From: Syntrophomonadaceae bacterium
Lineage (GTDB): Bacteria; Bacillota; Dethiobacteria; DTU022
Direction: 5' to 3'
Assembly (NCBI GenBank): GCA_007126465.1
Contig: SLBE01000204.1
Span: forward strand, 1-6,224
DNA length: 6,224 nucleotides
Shown here: positions 1 to 5,966 of the stretch, piece after piece
Numbering within the stretch: the first letter of the stretch is position 1
How the letters are laid out: every line of letters begins with the position of its first letter
Translations under genes and position numbers: made by a program
Notes under the pieces: model-generated
What the model was told of the DNA's origin: nothing
Databases searched by the model: none
What the model saw: the letters and a program-made list of their open reading frames with translations, nothing else

Positions 1-1858
1 CTTTGAGCGGGCCTTCTGATAACGGCGGGTTACCGGTGATCCGGTCGGGCAGCTTGAAAGAGAGCGGTTCAATCCCCTCGCGAACGTTAAACAGCTGACG
101 CAGGGTCTGCATCCGCCTTCCAATTTCCATGTATTCGTCTGCAGATTTATCCCAGCCGGTGGCGGCGTTAAGCCACTCAAATAGGGGCCAGTGCTGCACG
201 CCCGATAAACCAGCGAAGATGCAACCGCCTACACCATCAATAATCTGTTTGTAGCAGGCCAGGGCTACAGCTTTAAGCGCTTCCTTGTCGGAAGGGACAT
301 ATTCATCCTTTTTGGCATATCTCCCTACCCGTGGAGCCCAGCTGACTTTTTCCCAGAGATGGGCGATTAGATAATACTGGCCGGCACCGATCATGTGGCG
401 GCCCGGTGTGGGGTCGGCGCTGTAATGGACACCGATCTGGGGATCAAAACGGGGATCATGCATGCCGGGTTCCTGTCCGCCGGCATGGATAGCGTACTTG
501 CTGCTCTGTGGACCAATTTTTTCCTGGGCAGCTTTAACCCCATCGGCTAAAGTATCGCCCAGACCTTCCCGGGCGATCATCTTTTTAACCAGGGCGATAA
601 TGGCTTCGGCATTACCCCAGGTTAGTTCCAGACCGTCGGTGTCATCGGTAGTTAGCAGGCCATTTTCATAGCACTCAATGGCATAGGCAATAGTGCTGCC
701 GGCTGAGATAGTATCCATCCCTGCCCGGTTCAGCAGTTCGTTAATGTAGTAAATAGAAGCGCTGTCTTTGTTCATTAATAGAGAACCGAAAGACGCACAG
801 GTTTCATATTCCGGTTTATGGGTTTCTTTAAATATACCTCCAGCCATATCTTCAATATTGCAAACTCCACCGCAACTAATCACACAGGAGTAACAGCTGT
901 ATTTTTTATACTCCCGGTCGGTAATTAGATCGGGGCTAAGGTTTTTATAGTAGCTTTTGTTGTAGTCTACAACAGAACCGCCCCAGTTTTTGATAGGCGT
1001 GTCACCGGAAGTTATACCGAATGCGTTGTTATAAATAGTTCCCCATTTTTTTAGAAATGCCACTGGCGTTAGCATGCCGTCCAGGGGCATCATGTATGGT
1101 AATTTCCCTATAAAGATTCCACCCAGGGCCAGGGCCTTGCCGCTGATCAGGCCCGGAATATTAACTTTCCTAACCTTTTCGGCATACGGTTTGCTTAAAG
1201 CCCGCACCTTTTCGCGATCGGCACATTCAATCTTTTTGCTTCCGTTTAGAACTACTGCTTTAAGCTTTTTTGAGCCCATTACCGCTCCCACTCCGGACCG
1301 GGCGGCAATCCGGCCGCGGTCGTTGACGATTCCGGATATCAGGGAGAGCTTTTCAGCAGCCGGCCCGATTGCAGCTACGGCGGGCTTTTTCTTTTCCCGG
1401 TGCCTTTCCTGGAGCAGTTCTTCGGTTTCTGCTGTATCCATGCCCCAAAGGTCGGAAGCATCCTCCAGGCGGGCGCCGTTCTCATCAATTGCCAGGTAGA
1501 CAGGCTTTTCTGAAATCCCCTTGAAGAAGATGCCGTCATAACCGCACTGTTTGATAGCAGGTGAAAAAGTTCCGCCGCAGTTGGCGTCACCCCATCCTCC
1601 GGTCAGTGGTGATTTGCAGACGGCGAGCCATCTGCCGGTAACCAGGCTTCCGGTGCCGGTCAGCAAACCGCTGACAAAACCGAGAACATTGTCGGGTCCC
1701 AGGGGATCCGCTCCTTTGGGTATTTCCCGGTAGAGCAGGTAAGCCCCCAGACCGACTCCTGAAAGATACTGCTCATAAATCTCGTCTGAAATAGATCTTT
1801 CCTCGATAGAGCCGCTGCTTAAATCAACAAATAAAACTTTACCGGTATAACCTTTCAT
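1..1858 (-). CDS. Tungsten-type aldehyde ferredoxin oxidoreductase family protein (C-terminus off the left edge)
   Basis: I translated this frame by hand: it stays open from an ATG at 1858 to the left edge, giving 619 codons with no stop. AOR enzymes oxidise aldehydes to carboxylic acids, or run in reverse, using a tungsto-bispterin cofactor, one [4Fe-4S] cluster and ferredoxin in the cytoplasm. Seen: N-terminal MKGYTGKVLFVDLSS typical of the family; RIAARSGVGAVMGSKKLKA at about residues 183-201; cluster cysteines C322, C325 and C329 (CX2CX3C) with the distant fourth ligand C546 in DGVGGC (541-546), a DxxGxC pterin/cluster motif; and NRAGMDTISAG at 377-387, matching the other pterin-binding loop. 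Family members are roughly 600-650 residues, so only a short tail should be missing. The start has a modest GAGGG about 10 bases upstream. It lies 38 bp downstream of the MoaD-like gene, probably in one transcript. Metal (W versus Mo) and substrate are not readable. The family call is very secure. Confidence 0.95.
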   Translation of the reverse strand, partial: MKGYTGKVLFVDLSSGSIEERSISDEIYEQYLSGVGLGAYLLYREIPKGADPLGPDNVLGFVSGLLTGTGSLVTGRWLAVCKSPLTGGWGDANCGGTFSPAIKQCGYDGIFFKGISEKPVYLAIDENGARLEDASDLWGMDTAETEELLQERHREKKKPAVAAIGPAAEKLSLISGIVNDRGRIAARSGVGAVMGSKKLKAVVLNGSKKIECADREKVRALSKPYAEKVRKVNIPGLISGKALALGGIFIGKLPYMMPLDGMLTPVAFLKKWGTIYNNAFGITSGDTPIKNWGGSVVDYNKSYYKNLSPDLITDREYKKYSCYSCVISCGGVCNIEDMAGGIFKETHKPEYETCASFGSLLMNKDSASIYYINELLNRAGMDTISAGSTIAYAIECYENGLLTTDDTDGLELTWGNAEAIIALVKKMIAREGLGDTLADGVKAAQEKIGPQSSKYAIHAGGQEPGMHDPRFDPQIGVHYSADPTPGRHMIGAGQYYLIAHLWEKVSWAPRVGRYAKKDEYVPSDKEALKAVALACYKQIIDGVGGCIFAGLSGVQHWPLFEWLNAATGWDKSADEYMEIGRRMQTLRQLFNVREGIEPLSFKLPDRITGNPPLSEGPLK

Positions 1859-1896
1859 CAAGTGTTCGCCCTCTTTTCCTGGTATATTTTCATAGG

Positions 1897-2136
1897 TTAA
1901 CCCCCGGAGATCATGGCAAAGAAGCTGACTATGTCTCCATCTTTAAGCTCCCTGTCCAGGGAGGCTTTTTCGTAATTTACACGGCATAAATGAACCATGC
2001 CAAAAGGAAGGGGAACCTTGAGGATTTTAAAAAGCTCTTTCAGGGTCGTCCCTTCTTCCAGTTCGATATAACCGTCCTGATCAAGCTTGCTATGATCACT
2101 TTTTATGTATGGTGGCAGGTAAACCCTGACTCGCAT
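1897..2136 (-). CDS. MoaD/ThiS family sulfur-carrier protein
   Basis: This 79-residue protein has the size of ubiquitin-like MoaD/ThiS carriers and ends in MISGG, the terminal Gly-Gly that is adenylated by MoeB/ThiF-type enzymes and converted to a thiocarboxylate. The N-terminal strand MRVRVYLPPYI, the central LEEGTTLKELFKILKVP and the DGDIVSFFAMISGG tail all fit the beta-grasp fold. In AOR gene neighbourhoods such proteins are thought to supply dithiolene sulfur for the pterin of the tungsten cofactor. Its place directly upstream of the AOR gene, same strand and 38 bp apart, supports that role over thiamine synthesis, since no thi genes are visible. The start is the ATG at 2136; its SD is weak (AGG about 10 bases upstream). 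A good -10 lies about 35 bp upstream. The exact biosynthetic partner is not in the window. Confidence 0.88.
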   Translation of the reverse strand: MRVRVYLPPYIKSDHSKLDQDGYIELEEGTTLKELFKILKVPLPFGMVHLCRVNYEKASLDRELKDGDIVSFFAMISGG

Positions 2137-2171
2137 ATTTTCATGACCTGTCTTTCAAGTTGGTTAGTACG

Positions 2172-2177
2172 ATTATA
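2172..2177 (-). promoter_or_regulatory. Candidate -10 element for the MoaD-AOR unit
   Basis: The minus strand reads TATAAT, a perfect sigma-A-type -10, in the intergenic stretch between the MaoC-like gene and the MoaD-like gene. Transcription would start around 2165, leaving a leader of about 28 bases before the ATG at 2136. No convincing -35 hexamer is present at 16-18 bp; the best is TGTAAG. It suggests the sulfur carrier and AOR can be transcribed separately from the upstream genes. Confidence 0.4.
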
Positions 2178-2217
2178 CCTGAAATGTATCCAAACTTACA
2201 GTCCACACAAAAGCAAA

Positions 2218-2250
2218 AAGTGAAAAAGGTGTCAGAGTTAATTTTCACTT
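2218..2250 (-). terminator. Candidate weak terminator hairpin after the MaoC pair
   Basis: A perfect 9-bp inverted repeat, AAGTGAAAA (2218-2226) and TTTTCACTT (2242-2250), flanks a 15-base loop. Read on the minus strand the stem is followed by TTTGCTTTTG, and the TGA stop of the 2245-2625 gene lies inside the first arm. The stem is AT-rich, so termination would be weak; it could instead be the remnant of a small repeat element. Confidence 0.35.
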
Positions 2251-2625
2251 GGTATCTTTGGCCAGGACCAGGGCTTCGCCGTGGCAGATTGTTTCGCCCC
2301 TGGCATTTGTACAAGTTGTTTCAAGGTTTACCAGGTGTTTTTCGGGGCGTAAACGGGTTATTTTTACGGTAGCAGTCAGGGTTTCGTTATAATAGCCTTT
2401 GCCGGTAAAGGTCATCTGCTGTTTTAGGTAGTTTGTGCCAAACCCGGGCAGTTCGGTGCCGAGTAAGTATGAGTATAGTCCGCCAATCAAAGGCTCGGGA
2501 ATCGGATGTTTTCCGCCTTCATCCGGCTGATCTTTTTCCCCTGAGAGCTTCATGAAAAGTTTACGGTCTCCTTCACTAAAAGTCCGGGTACAGGATGCTC
2601 TCATTCCTAATTGCAGGTTTTTCAC
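2245..2625 (-). CDS. MaoC-like hot-dog protein lacking the catalytic motif (probable partner subunit)
   Basis: I place the start at the GTG at 2625, giving 126 residues. GGGAGGG lies six bases upstream, and the GTG overlaps the TGA of the preceding gene by 4 bp (GTGA). An in-frame ATG at 2640 would add five residues but has a poorer context. The protein aligns with MaoC hot-dog proteins: an N-terminal strand KNLQLGMRASCTRTFSEGD, then LSGE (27-30), PLIGGLYSYLLGTELPG (45-61) and TLTATVKITRLRPEKHL. However, the hydratase signature SGDxNPxHxD is replaced by SGEKDQPDEGG, so both the catalytic Asp and His appear to be gone. Because it is translationally coupled to a MaoC protein with the complete motif, I infer a non-catalytic subunit of a heteromeric (R)-enoyl thioester hydratase/dehydratase, analogous to mycobacterial HadAB or ChsH1-ChsH2. 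A hot-dog thioesterase or a purely structural role remains possible. Confidence 0.8.
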   Translation of the reverse strand: MKNLQLGMRASCTRTFSEGDRKLFMKLSGEKDQPDEGGKHPIPEPLIGGLYSYLLGTELPGFGTNYLKQQMTFTGKGYYNETLTATVKITRLRPEKHLVNLETTCTNARGETICHGEALVLAKDTK

Positions 2626-3044
2626 GATAAGCCCTCCCATTTGATCAGGGTTTCCCCATCAAGTCCGAGGTTTCCACATGGTCTGAGAATTTGAACTTTA
2701 ATTTTTATAGTTTTTGCTTCCGGTTCCAGTGAAATAATTTCGATTCGGTAACGGACAGTTTCGCCGGCAGTGGTGCCGCTCGGAAACATCATCTGGTGGG
2801 AAAGCTGAACAGATCCGGGAAATAGGTTTTGCAGGAAGCCTTTTAACCCGGTATAAAGCAGCATGCCGTGAGCGACAGTGGCCCCGAAGTGAGTTTTGGC
2901 GGCAAATTCAGGGTCAACATGAATGGGGTTGTTATCACCGCTCAATGCAGCAAAATCATTGAAGTCCTCCTGGCTAAAGCAGCGCTCTGTCTCAAAGACG
3001 TCTCCTGTTTTAAGATCTTTGCCTGTAAGATTACGCTTGTTCAT
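2622..3044 (-). CDS. MaoC family (R)-enoyl-CoA/ACP hydratase, catalytic subunit
   Basis: The start is the ATG at 3044, preceded by GGGAGG six bases upstream, giving 140 residues. The longer frame back to 3098 begins MIIIITFLSIRK, runs through the divergent promoter region and has no ribosome binding site, so I reject it. MaoC hot-dog hydratases add water to trans-2-enoyl-CoA or -ACP to give (R)-3-hydroxyacyl thioesters, or the reverse. The complete signature is present: SGDNNPIHVDPEFA at about 35-48 with catalytic D37 and H42, followed by GATVAHGMLLYTG, the usual second helix. The C-terminal half has the strands typical of the fold. The TGA stop overlaps the GTG start of the degenerate MaoC-like gene, so the two are probably made in equal amounts and assemble together. 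It is transcribed divergently from the flavoprotein gene. Whether its substrate is CoA- or ACP-linked cannot be read. Confidence 0.9.
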   Translation of the reverse strand: MNKRNLTGKDLKTGDVFETERCFSQEDFNDFAALSGDNNPIHVDPEFAAKTHFGATVAHGMLLYTGLKGFLQNLFPGSVQLSHQMMFPSGTTAGETVRYRIEIISLEPEAKTIKIKVQILRPCGNLGLDGETLIKWEGLS

Positions 3045-3080
3045 TTTTAACCTCCCTGCGGTTTTTCTTATTGATAGAAA

Positions 3081-3095
3081 TGTTATAATTATAAT
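3081..3095 (+). promoter_or_regulatory. Extended -10 promoter for the flavoprotein gene, overlapping a palindrome usable by both strands
   Basis: TGTTATAAT at 3081-3089 is an extended -10 (TGn before TATAAT) on the plus strand, and a second TATAAT follows at 3090-3095. TATAATTATA (3084-3093) is its own reverse complement, so the minus strand also shows TATAAT for the divergent MaoC pair. TTGATA at 3071-3076 is too close to act as a standard -35. The plus-strand leader would be about 23 bases and carries AAAGGAGG at 3105-3112, six bases from the ATG at 3119. Confidence 0.55.
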
Positions 3096-3118
3096 CAAGC
3101 TGACAAAGGAGGATCACC

Positions 3119-3700
3119 ATGCAAAAAGTACTGGGAATTTCCGGTTCAATGAGAGATAAAGGAAATACCGAGTTTTTAACCGGTTATGCCTTATCCCAAT
3201 TTGATAAAAGCAGGTTTAGCTCCGAGTTAATCCCGCTTAATGATTTAGCGATTAAGCCCTGTGTGGGCTGCTACAGCTGCATGGAAGCAAAGAAGTGCGT
3301 TATTGGTGACGATGACTTTGAATTTGTTTTTTACAAGATGGTTGAAGCTGATGGTTTAATAATCGGCTCACCGGTATATTTTAGTGCAGTTCACCCCCAG
3401 CTTATGTCGCTGCTTGACAGGGCGGGTTTTGTTCGGATCTGGAGCGGTGAGCGCTTTTCCGGCAAAGTGGGCGGGCCGATAACCGTGGCCCGACGGGCCG
3501 GTCAGAATATGGCCTTTGCTCAATTATTAATGTGGTTTTTTATTAATGATATCGTTGTTCCCGGTTCGAGCTACTGGACCATGTCTGTTGCAGGCGCTAA
3601 AGCCGCCCGTGATGCCGAGGAAGACCAGGAAGCGCAGCTCCATATTTCCCATTTTGTAAATAATATGAGCAAGGTGATGACTGCCCTTAAGCAGGCTTAG
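3119..3700 (+). CDS. Flavodoxin-fold iron-sulfur flavoprotein / NAD(P)H-dependent FMN reductase family
   Basis: This 193-residue protein starts at an ATG with a near-consensus AAAGGAGG six bases upstream. The N-terminus MQKVLGISGSMRDKGNTEFL carries the FMN phosphate-binding loop (residues 6-20), and IIGSPVYFSAVHPQL (81-95) is the second FMN-contacting segment of this flavodoxin-like fold. Between them is a compact cysteine motif, C48-X2-C51-X2-C54-X5-C60, matching the [4Fe-4S] site of iron-sulfur flavoproteins of the Methanosarcina Isf type. Such proteins shuttle electrons between ferredoxin and other carriers or reduce oxidants such as peroxide or quinones. It is the only plus-strand gene here, divergent from the MaoC pair and ending four bases before the stop of the convergent MaoC gene. 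A link to ferredoxin made or used by the AOR is attractive but only inferred. The physiological partner is unknown. Confidence 0.88.
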   Translation: MQKVLGISGSMRDKGNTEFLTGYALSQFDKSRFSSELIPLNDLAIKPCVGCYSCMEAKKCVIGDDDFEFVFYKMVEADGLIIGSPVYFSAVHPQLMSLLDRAGFVRIWSGERFSGKVGGPITVARRAGQNMAFAQLLMWFFINDIVVPGSSYWTMSVAGAKAARDAEEDQEAQLHISHFVNNMSKVMTALKQA

Positions 3701-3716
3701 ATATTTAAGGTTTTTT
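3685..3716 (+). terminator. Candidate rho-independent terminator of the flavoprotein gene
   Basis: CCTTAA (3685-3690) pairs with TTAAGG (3705-3710), with a 14-base loop containing the TAG stop, and is followed directly by six T residues (3711-3716). The stem is short, so it is a weak candidate. It lies across the last codons of the flavoprotein gene and the last codons of the convergent MaoC gene. Confidence 0.35.
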
Positions 3717-4124
3717 CATTACAGTTGCCTGTCCGTCTATAACAATTTCACCGGCCTGGTTATAAGCTTCGGTTTTAAGTTTGGCAATATATTTTTCTTC
3801 TATCAGTTCAATTACTTCAACCTTTGCCGTGATCGTGTCTCCCAGATAGACGGGGGCTTTAAATTTCAAGTTTTGTTCCATGTATATTGTATTTTTACCG
3901 GGCAGTGTGGTTCCAAGCAGTGTGGATATCAGGCTGGCGCCAAGCATTCCGTGGGCAATTCTCTTTTTAAAGGGTGTTTTTGATGCAAATTCTTCGTCTA
4001 CATGAAGCGGGTTAAAATCCCCGCAAATACCGGCGAAGTTGTAAACATCAGTTTCAGATATTGTTTTACTTATTTCTGCGGAATCGCCAATTTTTATTTC
4101 AGAATAAGGGATATCAGCAATCAC
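3705..4124 (-). CDS. MaoC family dehydratase, PhaJ-like (R)-enoyl-CoA hydratase
   Basis: This 139-residue single-domain hot-dog protein starts at a GTG at 4124 with GGAGG (4134-4138) nine bases upstream; the nearby ATG at 4131 is out of frame and stops after five codons. The hydratase signature is intact: CGDFNPLHVDEEFA at 34-47 with D36 and H41, then KKRIAHGMLGASLISTLLG. Stand-alone proteins of this size usually work as homodimeric (R)-specific enoyl-CoA hydratases. It lies 39 bp downstream of the TetR gene on the same strand and is probably cotranscribed with it. It is similar to but clearly different from the 2622-3044 MaoC protein, for example NPLH versus NPIH and different N-termini, so it looks like a paralogue with its own role rather than a recent duplicate. 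The substrate is not readable. Confidence 0.9.
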   Translation of the reverse strand: MIADIPYSEIKIGDSAEISKTISETDVYNFAGICGDFNPLHVDEEFASKTPFKKRIAHGMLGASLISTLLGTTLPGKNTIYMEQNLKFKAPVYLGDTITAKVEVIELIEEKYIAKLKTEAYNQAGEIVIDGQATVMKKP

Positions 4125-4163
4125 AGGACATAACCTCCAATTATGTAAATAATTATGATCAGC

Positions 4164-4787
4164 CTAGTCGGGAGCAATTCCTTTTAGTATAAATTTCCGA
4201 ATTGATTCCAGTTGTGCTTCATCCGGCAGGCCTTTTTCCCACAGCGGCCAGCGCATCCCGGTAAAGATACTTATCCCCATCAGGCAGAAAGCCAGCGCCT
4301 CCGGCTCCATTCTTTCAATTTGTTTTTTATCCATCGCATTTTCAAGGTGTTCAGCGTAACCTTTGCTGAAATTAAGGTAGTGCCATTTAAAGATTTCAAT
4401 ATCTACAAACTCCGCTTCTCTGATCAGGGCATAAAGGGTCGGTTTATCCAGGCAGTAACGGTAGAAGGCCATAATACCTTCAATTTCTGCTTCTTTACGG
4501 TCGGGGATATCCTTGATTGCAATTTGGATGTGCTTGCGAACTTCATGGTGAACGTAGTAGATTAATTCCCGGAAAATGTCTTTTTTTCCCCGGAAATAGA
4601 GATAAAAAGTGCCCATGGCTACACCCGCCTGCTCTGTAATGGCATAGACAGAAGTCTCATGGTAACCTTTTTCCCCGATAATCTCTTCTGCGGCTTTTAA
4701 AAGTTTATTGAAGGTAGCCTGGCCGCGCCTTGTCTTGGGGTGGTTTACTCCATCGTTATTCATTTTAGTTAAATCATTTGTTTTCAT
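4164..4787 (-). CDS. TetR/AcrR family transcriptional regulator
   Basis: The 207-residue protein starts at the ATG at 4787 with AAGGTGA just upstream. Residues about 21-70 are a typical TetR DNA-binding domain: RGQATFNKLLKAAEEIIGEKGYHETSV, then the helix-turn-helix YAITEQAGVAMGTFYLYFRGKKDIF (48-72). The first 20 residues are a short charged extension. The C-terminal ligand domain (about 75-207) is helical and not conserved enough to name the effector. The proteins around it handle acyl thioesters, so an acyl-CoA-responsive repressor of the FadR type is a reasonable inference, not a demonstrated one. It lies between the FabH-like gene (87 bp upstream) and the PhaJ-like gene (39 bp downstream), suggesting it controls this cluster and perhaps itself. 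Confidence 0.93.
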   Translation of the reverse strand: MKTNDLTKMNNDGVNHPKTRRGQATFNKLLKAAEEIIGEKGYHETSVYAITEQAGVAMGTFYLYFRGKKDIFRELIYYVHHEVRKHIQIAIKDIPDRKEAEIEGIMAFYRYCLDKPTLYALIREAEFVDIEIFKWHYLNFSKGYAEHLENAMDKKQIERMEPEALAFCLMGISIFTGMRWPLWEKGLPDEAQLESIRKFILKGIAPD

Positions 4788-4823
4788 AGTTCACCTTTTT
4801 AGAAAGCAGTCAGGGTCAATCAA

Positions 4824-4852
4824 AGCTTAGCCTATAATCAACTACCAGTCAA
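4824..4852 (-). promoter_or_regulatory. Possible promoter/operator region of the TetR gene
   Basis: On the minus strand TTGACT (4852-4847) is a good -35 match; 17 bases on, TAAGCT (4829-4824) is only a poor -10. The same stretch contains TTGATTATA (4841-4833), and TTGATTG follows at 4823-4817, so TTGAYTR is repeated three times. TTGATTATA also occurs in the divergent region at 3098-3090. It could be a promoter, a TetR operator, or both; spacing is not conclusive. Confidence 0.3.
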
Positions 4853-4874
4853 TTTTTAGCTCAGAAGAAACCTT

Positions 4875-5906
4875 TTAGAATTTACCTCTGTCTCCCCATT
4901 CAATGACCGTTGAGCCCCAGGTATAACCGGTTCCCGCCGCCATCAGGGCCACGGTATCGCCATCTTTAAGCCTGCCCAATTTTTCCGCTTCAGTAAGAGC
5001 AATTATCTGGTCGGCTGCCTGGACATGTCCGTAATCCTCAAGATAGAAGCTTTGTTCTTCTTTGAGACCAAGCTCATTTAGAAGATCGTTATAAAGGGAA
5101 CGCTTGAAATGGATTGGTGCCAGGAAATCAAGGTCAGCCAGGGATTTGCCGCTTTTCTCCAGGGCAATTTTTATGACATTAATAAAATGATCGAAGGTAA
5201 TCGGGTCAAGGTGTTCTTTCATTTCCTCCGGGTCGATAACGTCGAGCATCCCAGAGCCGGGGCCGCAGTTTAAAGTGGCAATCGGGTTAACCGAACCGCC
5301 GTCTAAGACTTTTACATGTTTGCTGAAAAACCCTGCGGTAATATTATGGGTTTCAAGAATGATATTTTTTGCTGCACCCTTTTGCAGCAGGACTGCTGCT
5401 CCACCGTCGCCAAAATTGTACATAAACCGGACGCGCGGATTGTTATAGTCAATCAGGTGTGATTCTTTACTGCCCATAGTCAGGAGGACATTGTTCATGC
5501 TGTCATCACTAAGCATCATGCCTTTGACCATACGAAGGGCGACGGTGAACCCGGCACACAGTGAGTATATTTCAGTGGCAAAAGCCTGGTCTGCTCCCAA
5601 TTCATACTGCAGTTTGCAGGCACATGACCAGACGGAGTAGTCTTTATACTGGCTGCCGAAGAAAATTACCGCATCAAGCTTGCCCGGGTCAAAATCACCG
5701 AGAGCTGAGCGTGCCGCAGACAGAGCCATATCCGAGACATGTTCATCGGGTGAAGCGACATGTTTTTGGCGCAGGCCCATCTTATTCCTGATAACCTCAA
5801 CCGGTATATCGGTCTTTTTTGCAACATCTTCGCTGGTTTCTATGTTATCCGGTAAATATGTGCCCATTCTTGTCATACCGACGAGTTGCTTTTTAGAATC
5901 TAACAT
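4875..5906 (-). CDS. FabH-like 3-oxoacyl synthase III family (thiolase-fold condensing enzyme)
   Basis: This 343-residue protein has the length of KASIII/FabH enzymes, which condense an acyl-CoA primer with malonyl-ACP; relatives include OleA and HMG-CoA synthase. The start at 5906 has AAGGAG eight bases upstream. Seen: MGTYLPDNIETSEDVAKK near the N-terminus; the nucleophile C117 in IYSLCAGF; FGDGGAAVLL at 165-174; H266 in LAPIHFKRS; and the C-terminal glycine loop AAGTGYTWGSTVIEW (323-337). The third catalytic position is unusual. Where FabH has Asn in GNTSAAS, this protein reads YGHVQAAD, so H294 replaces Asn and the triad is Cys-His-His. No acyl carrier protein, malonyl transferase or DUF35 partner gene is seen nearby, and the neighbours look catabolic, so housekeeping fatty acid synthesis is unlikely. 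It may make or cleave a 3-oxoacyl thioester. The family call is secure, the reaction is not. Confidence 0.9.
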   Translation of the reverse strand: MLDSKKQLVGMTRMGTYLPDNIETSEDVAKKTDIPVEVIRNKMGLRQKHVASPDEHVSDMALSAARSALGDFDPGKLDAVIFFGSQYKDYSVWSCACKLQYELGADQAFATEIYSLCAGFTVALRMVKGMMLSDDSMNNVLLTMGSKESHLIDYNNPRVRFMYNFGDGGAAVLLQKGAAKNIILETHNITAGFFSKHVKVLDGGSVNPIATLNCGPGSGMLDVIDPEEMKEHLDPITFDHFINVIKIALEKSGKSLADLDFLAPIHFKRSLYNDLLNELGLKEEQSFYLEDYGHVQAADQIIALTEAEKLGRLKDGDTVALMAAGTGYTWGSTVIEWGDRGKF

Positions 5907-5966
5907 GGCAACGACTCCTTACAATGAAAAATAAATATTTTTTATGCATGCCCTGGCAACTTTATG

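Noticed and set aside
1074..1590. Open frames on both strands (1074-1499 plus, 1375-1590 minus)
   Set aside because: They lie entirely within the AOR coding sequence and are Ser/Pro/Arg-rich shadow translations; the AOR frame itself is uninterrupted.
2626..2640. ATG at 2640 as the start of the degenerate MaoC-like gene
   Set aside because: The GTG at 2625 has GGGAGGG six bases upstream and a 4-bp GTGA overlap with the previous stop; the GGGAGGG itself would be inside the coding sequence if the ATG were used.
3045..3098. N-terminal extension of the MaoC gene back to an ATG at 3098 (MIIIITFLSIRK...)
   Set aside because: It runs through the divergent promoter region, has no ribosome binding site, and the ATG at 3044 has GGGAGG at ideal spacing and matches the family N-terminus.
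5927..5942. Near-perfect AT palindrome AAAAATA-AA-TATTTTT upstream of the FabH-like gene as a terminator
   Set aside because: The loop is only two bases and the stem is all A-T, so a stable terminator is unlikely; at most it is an AT-rich promoter element.
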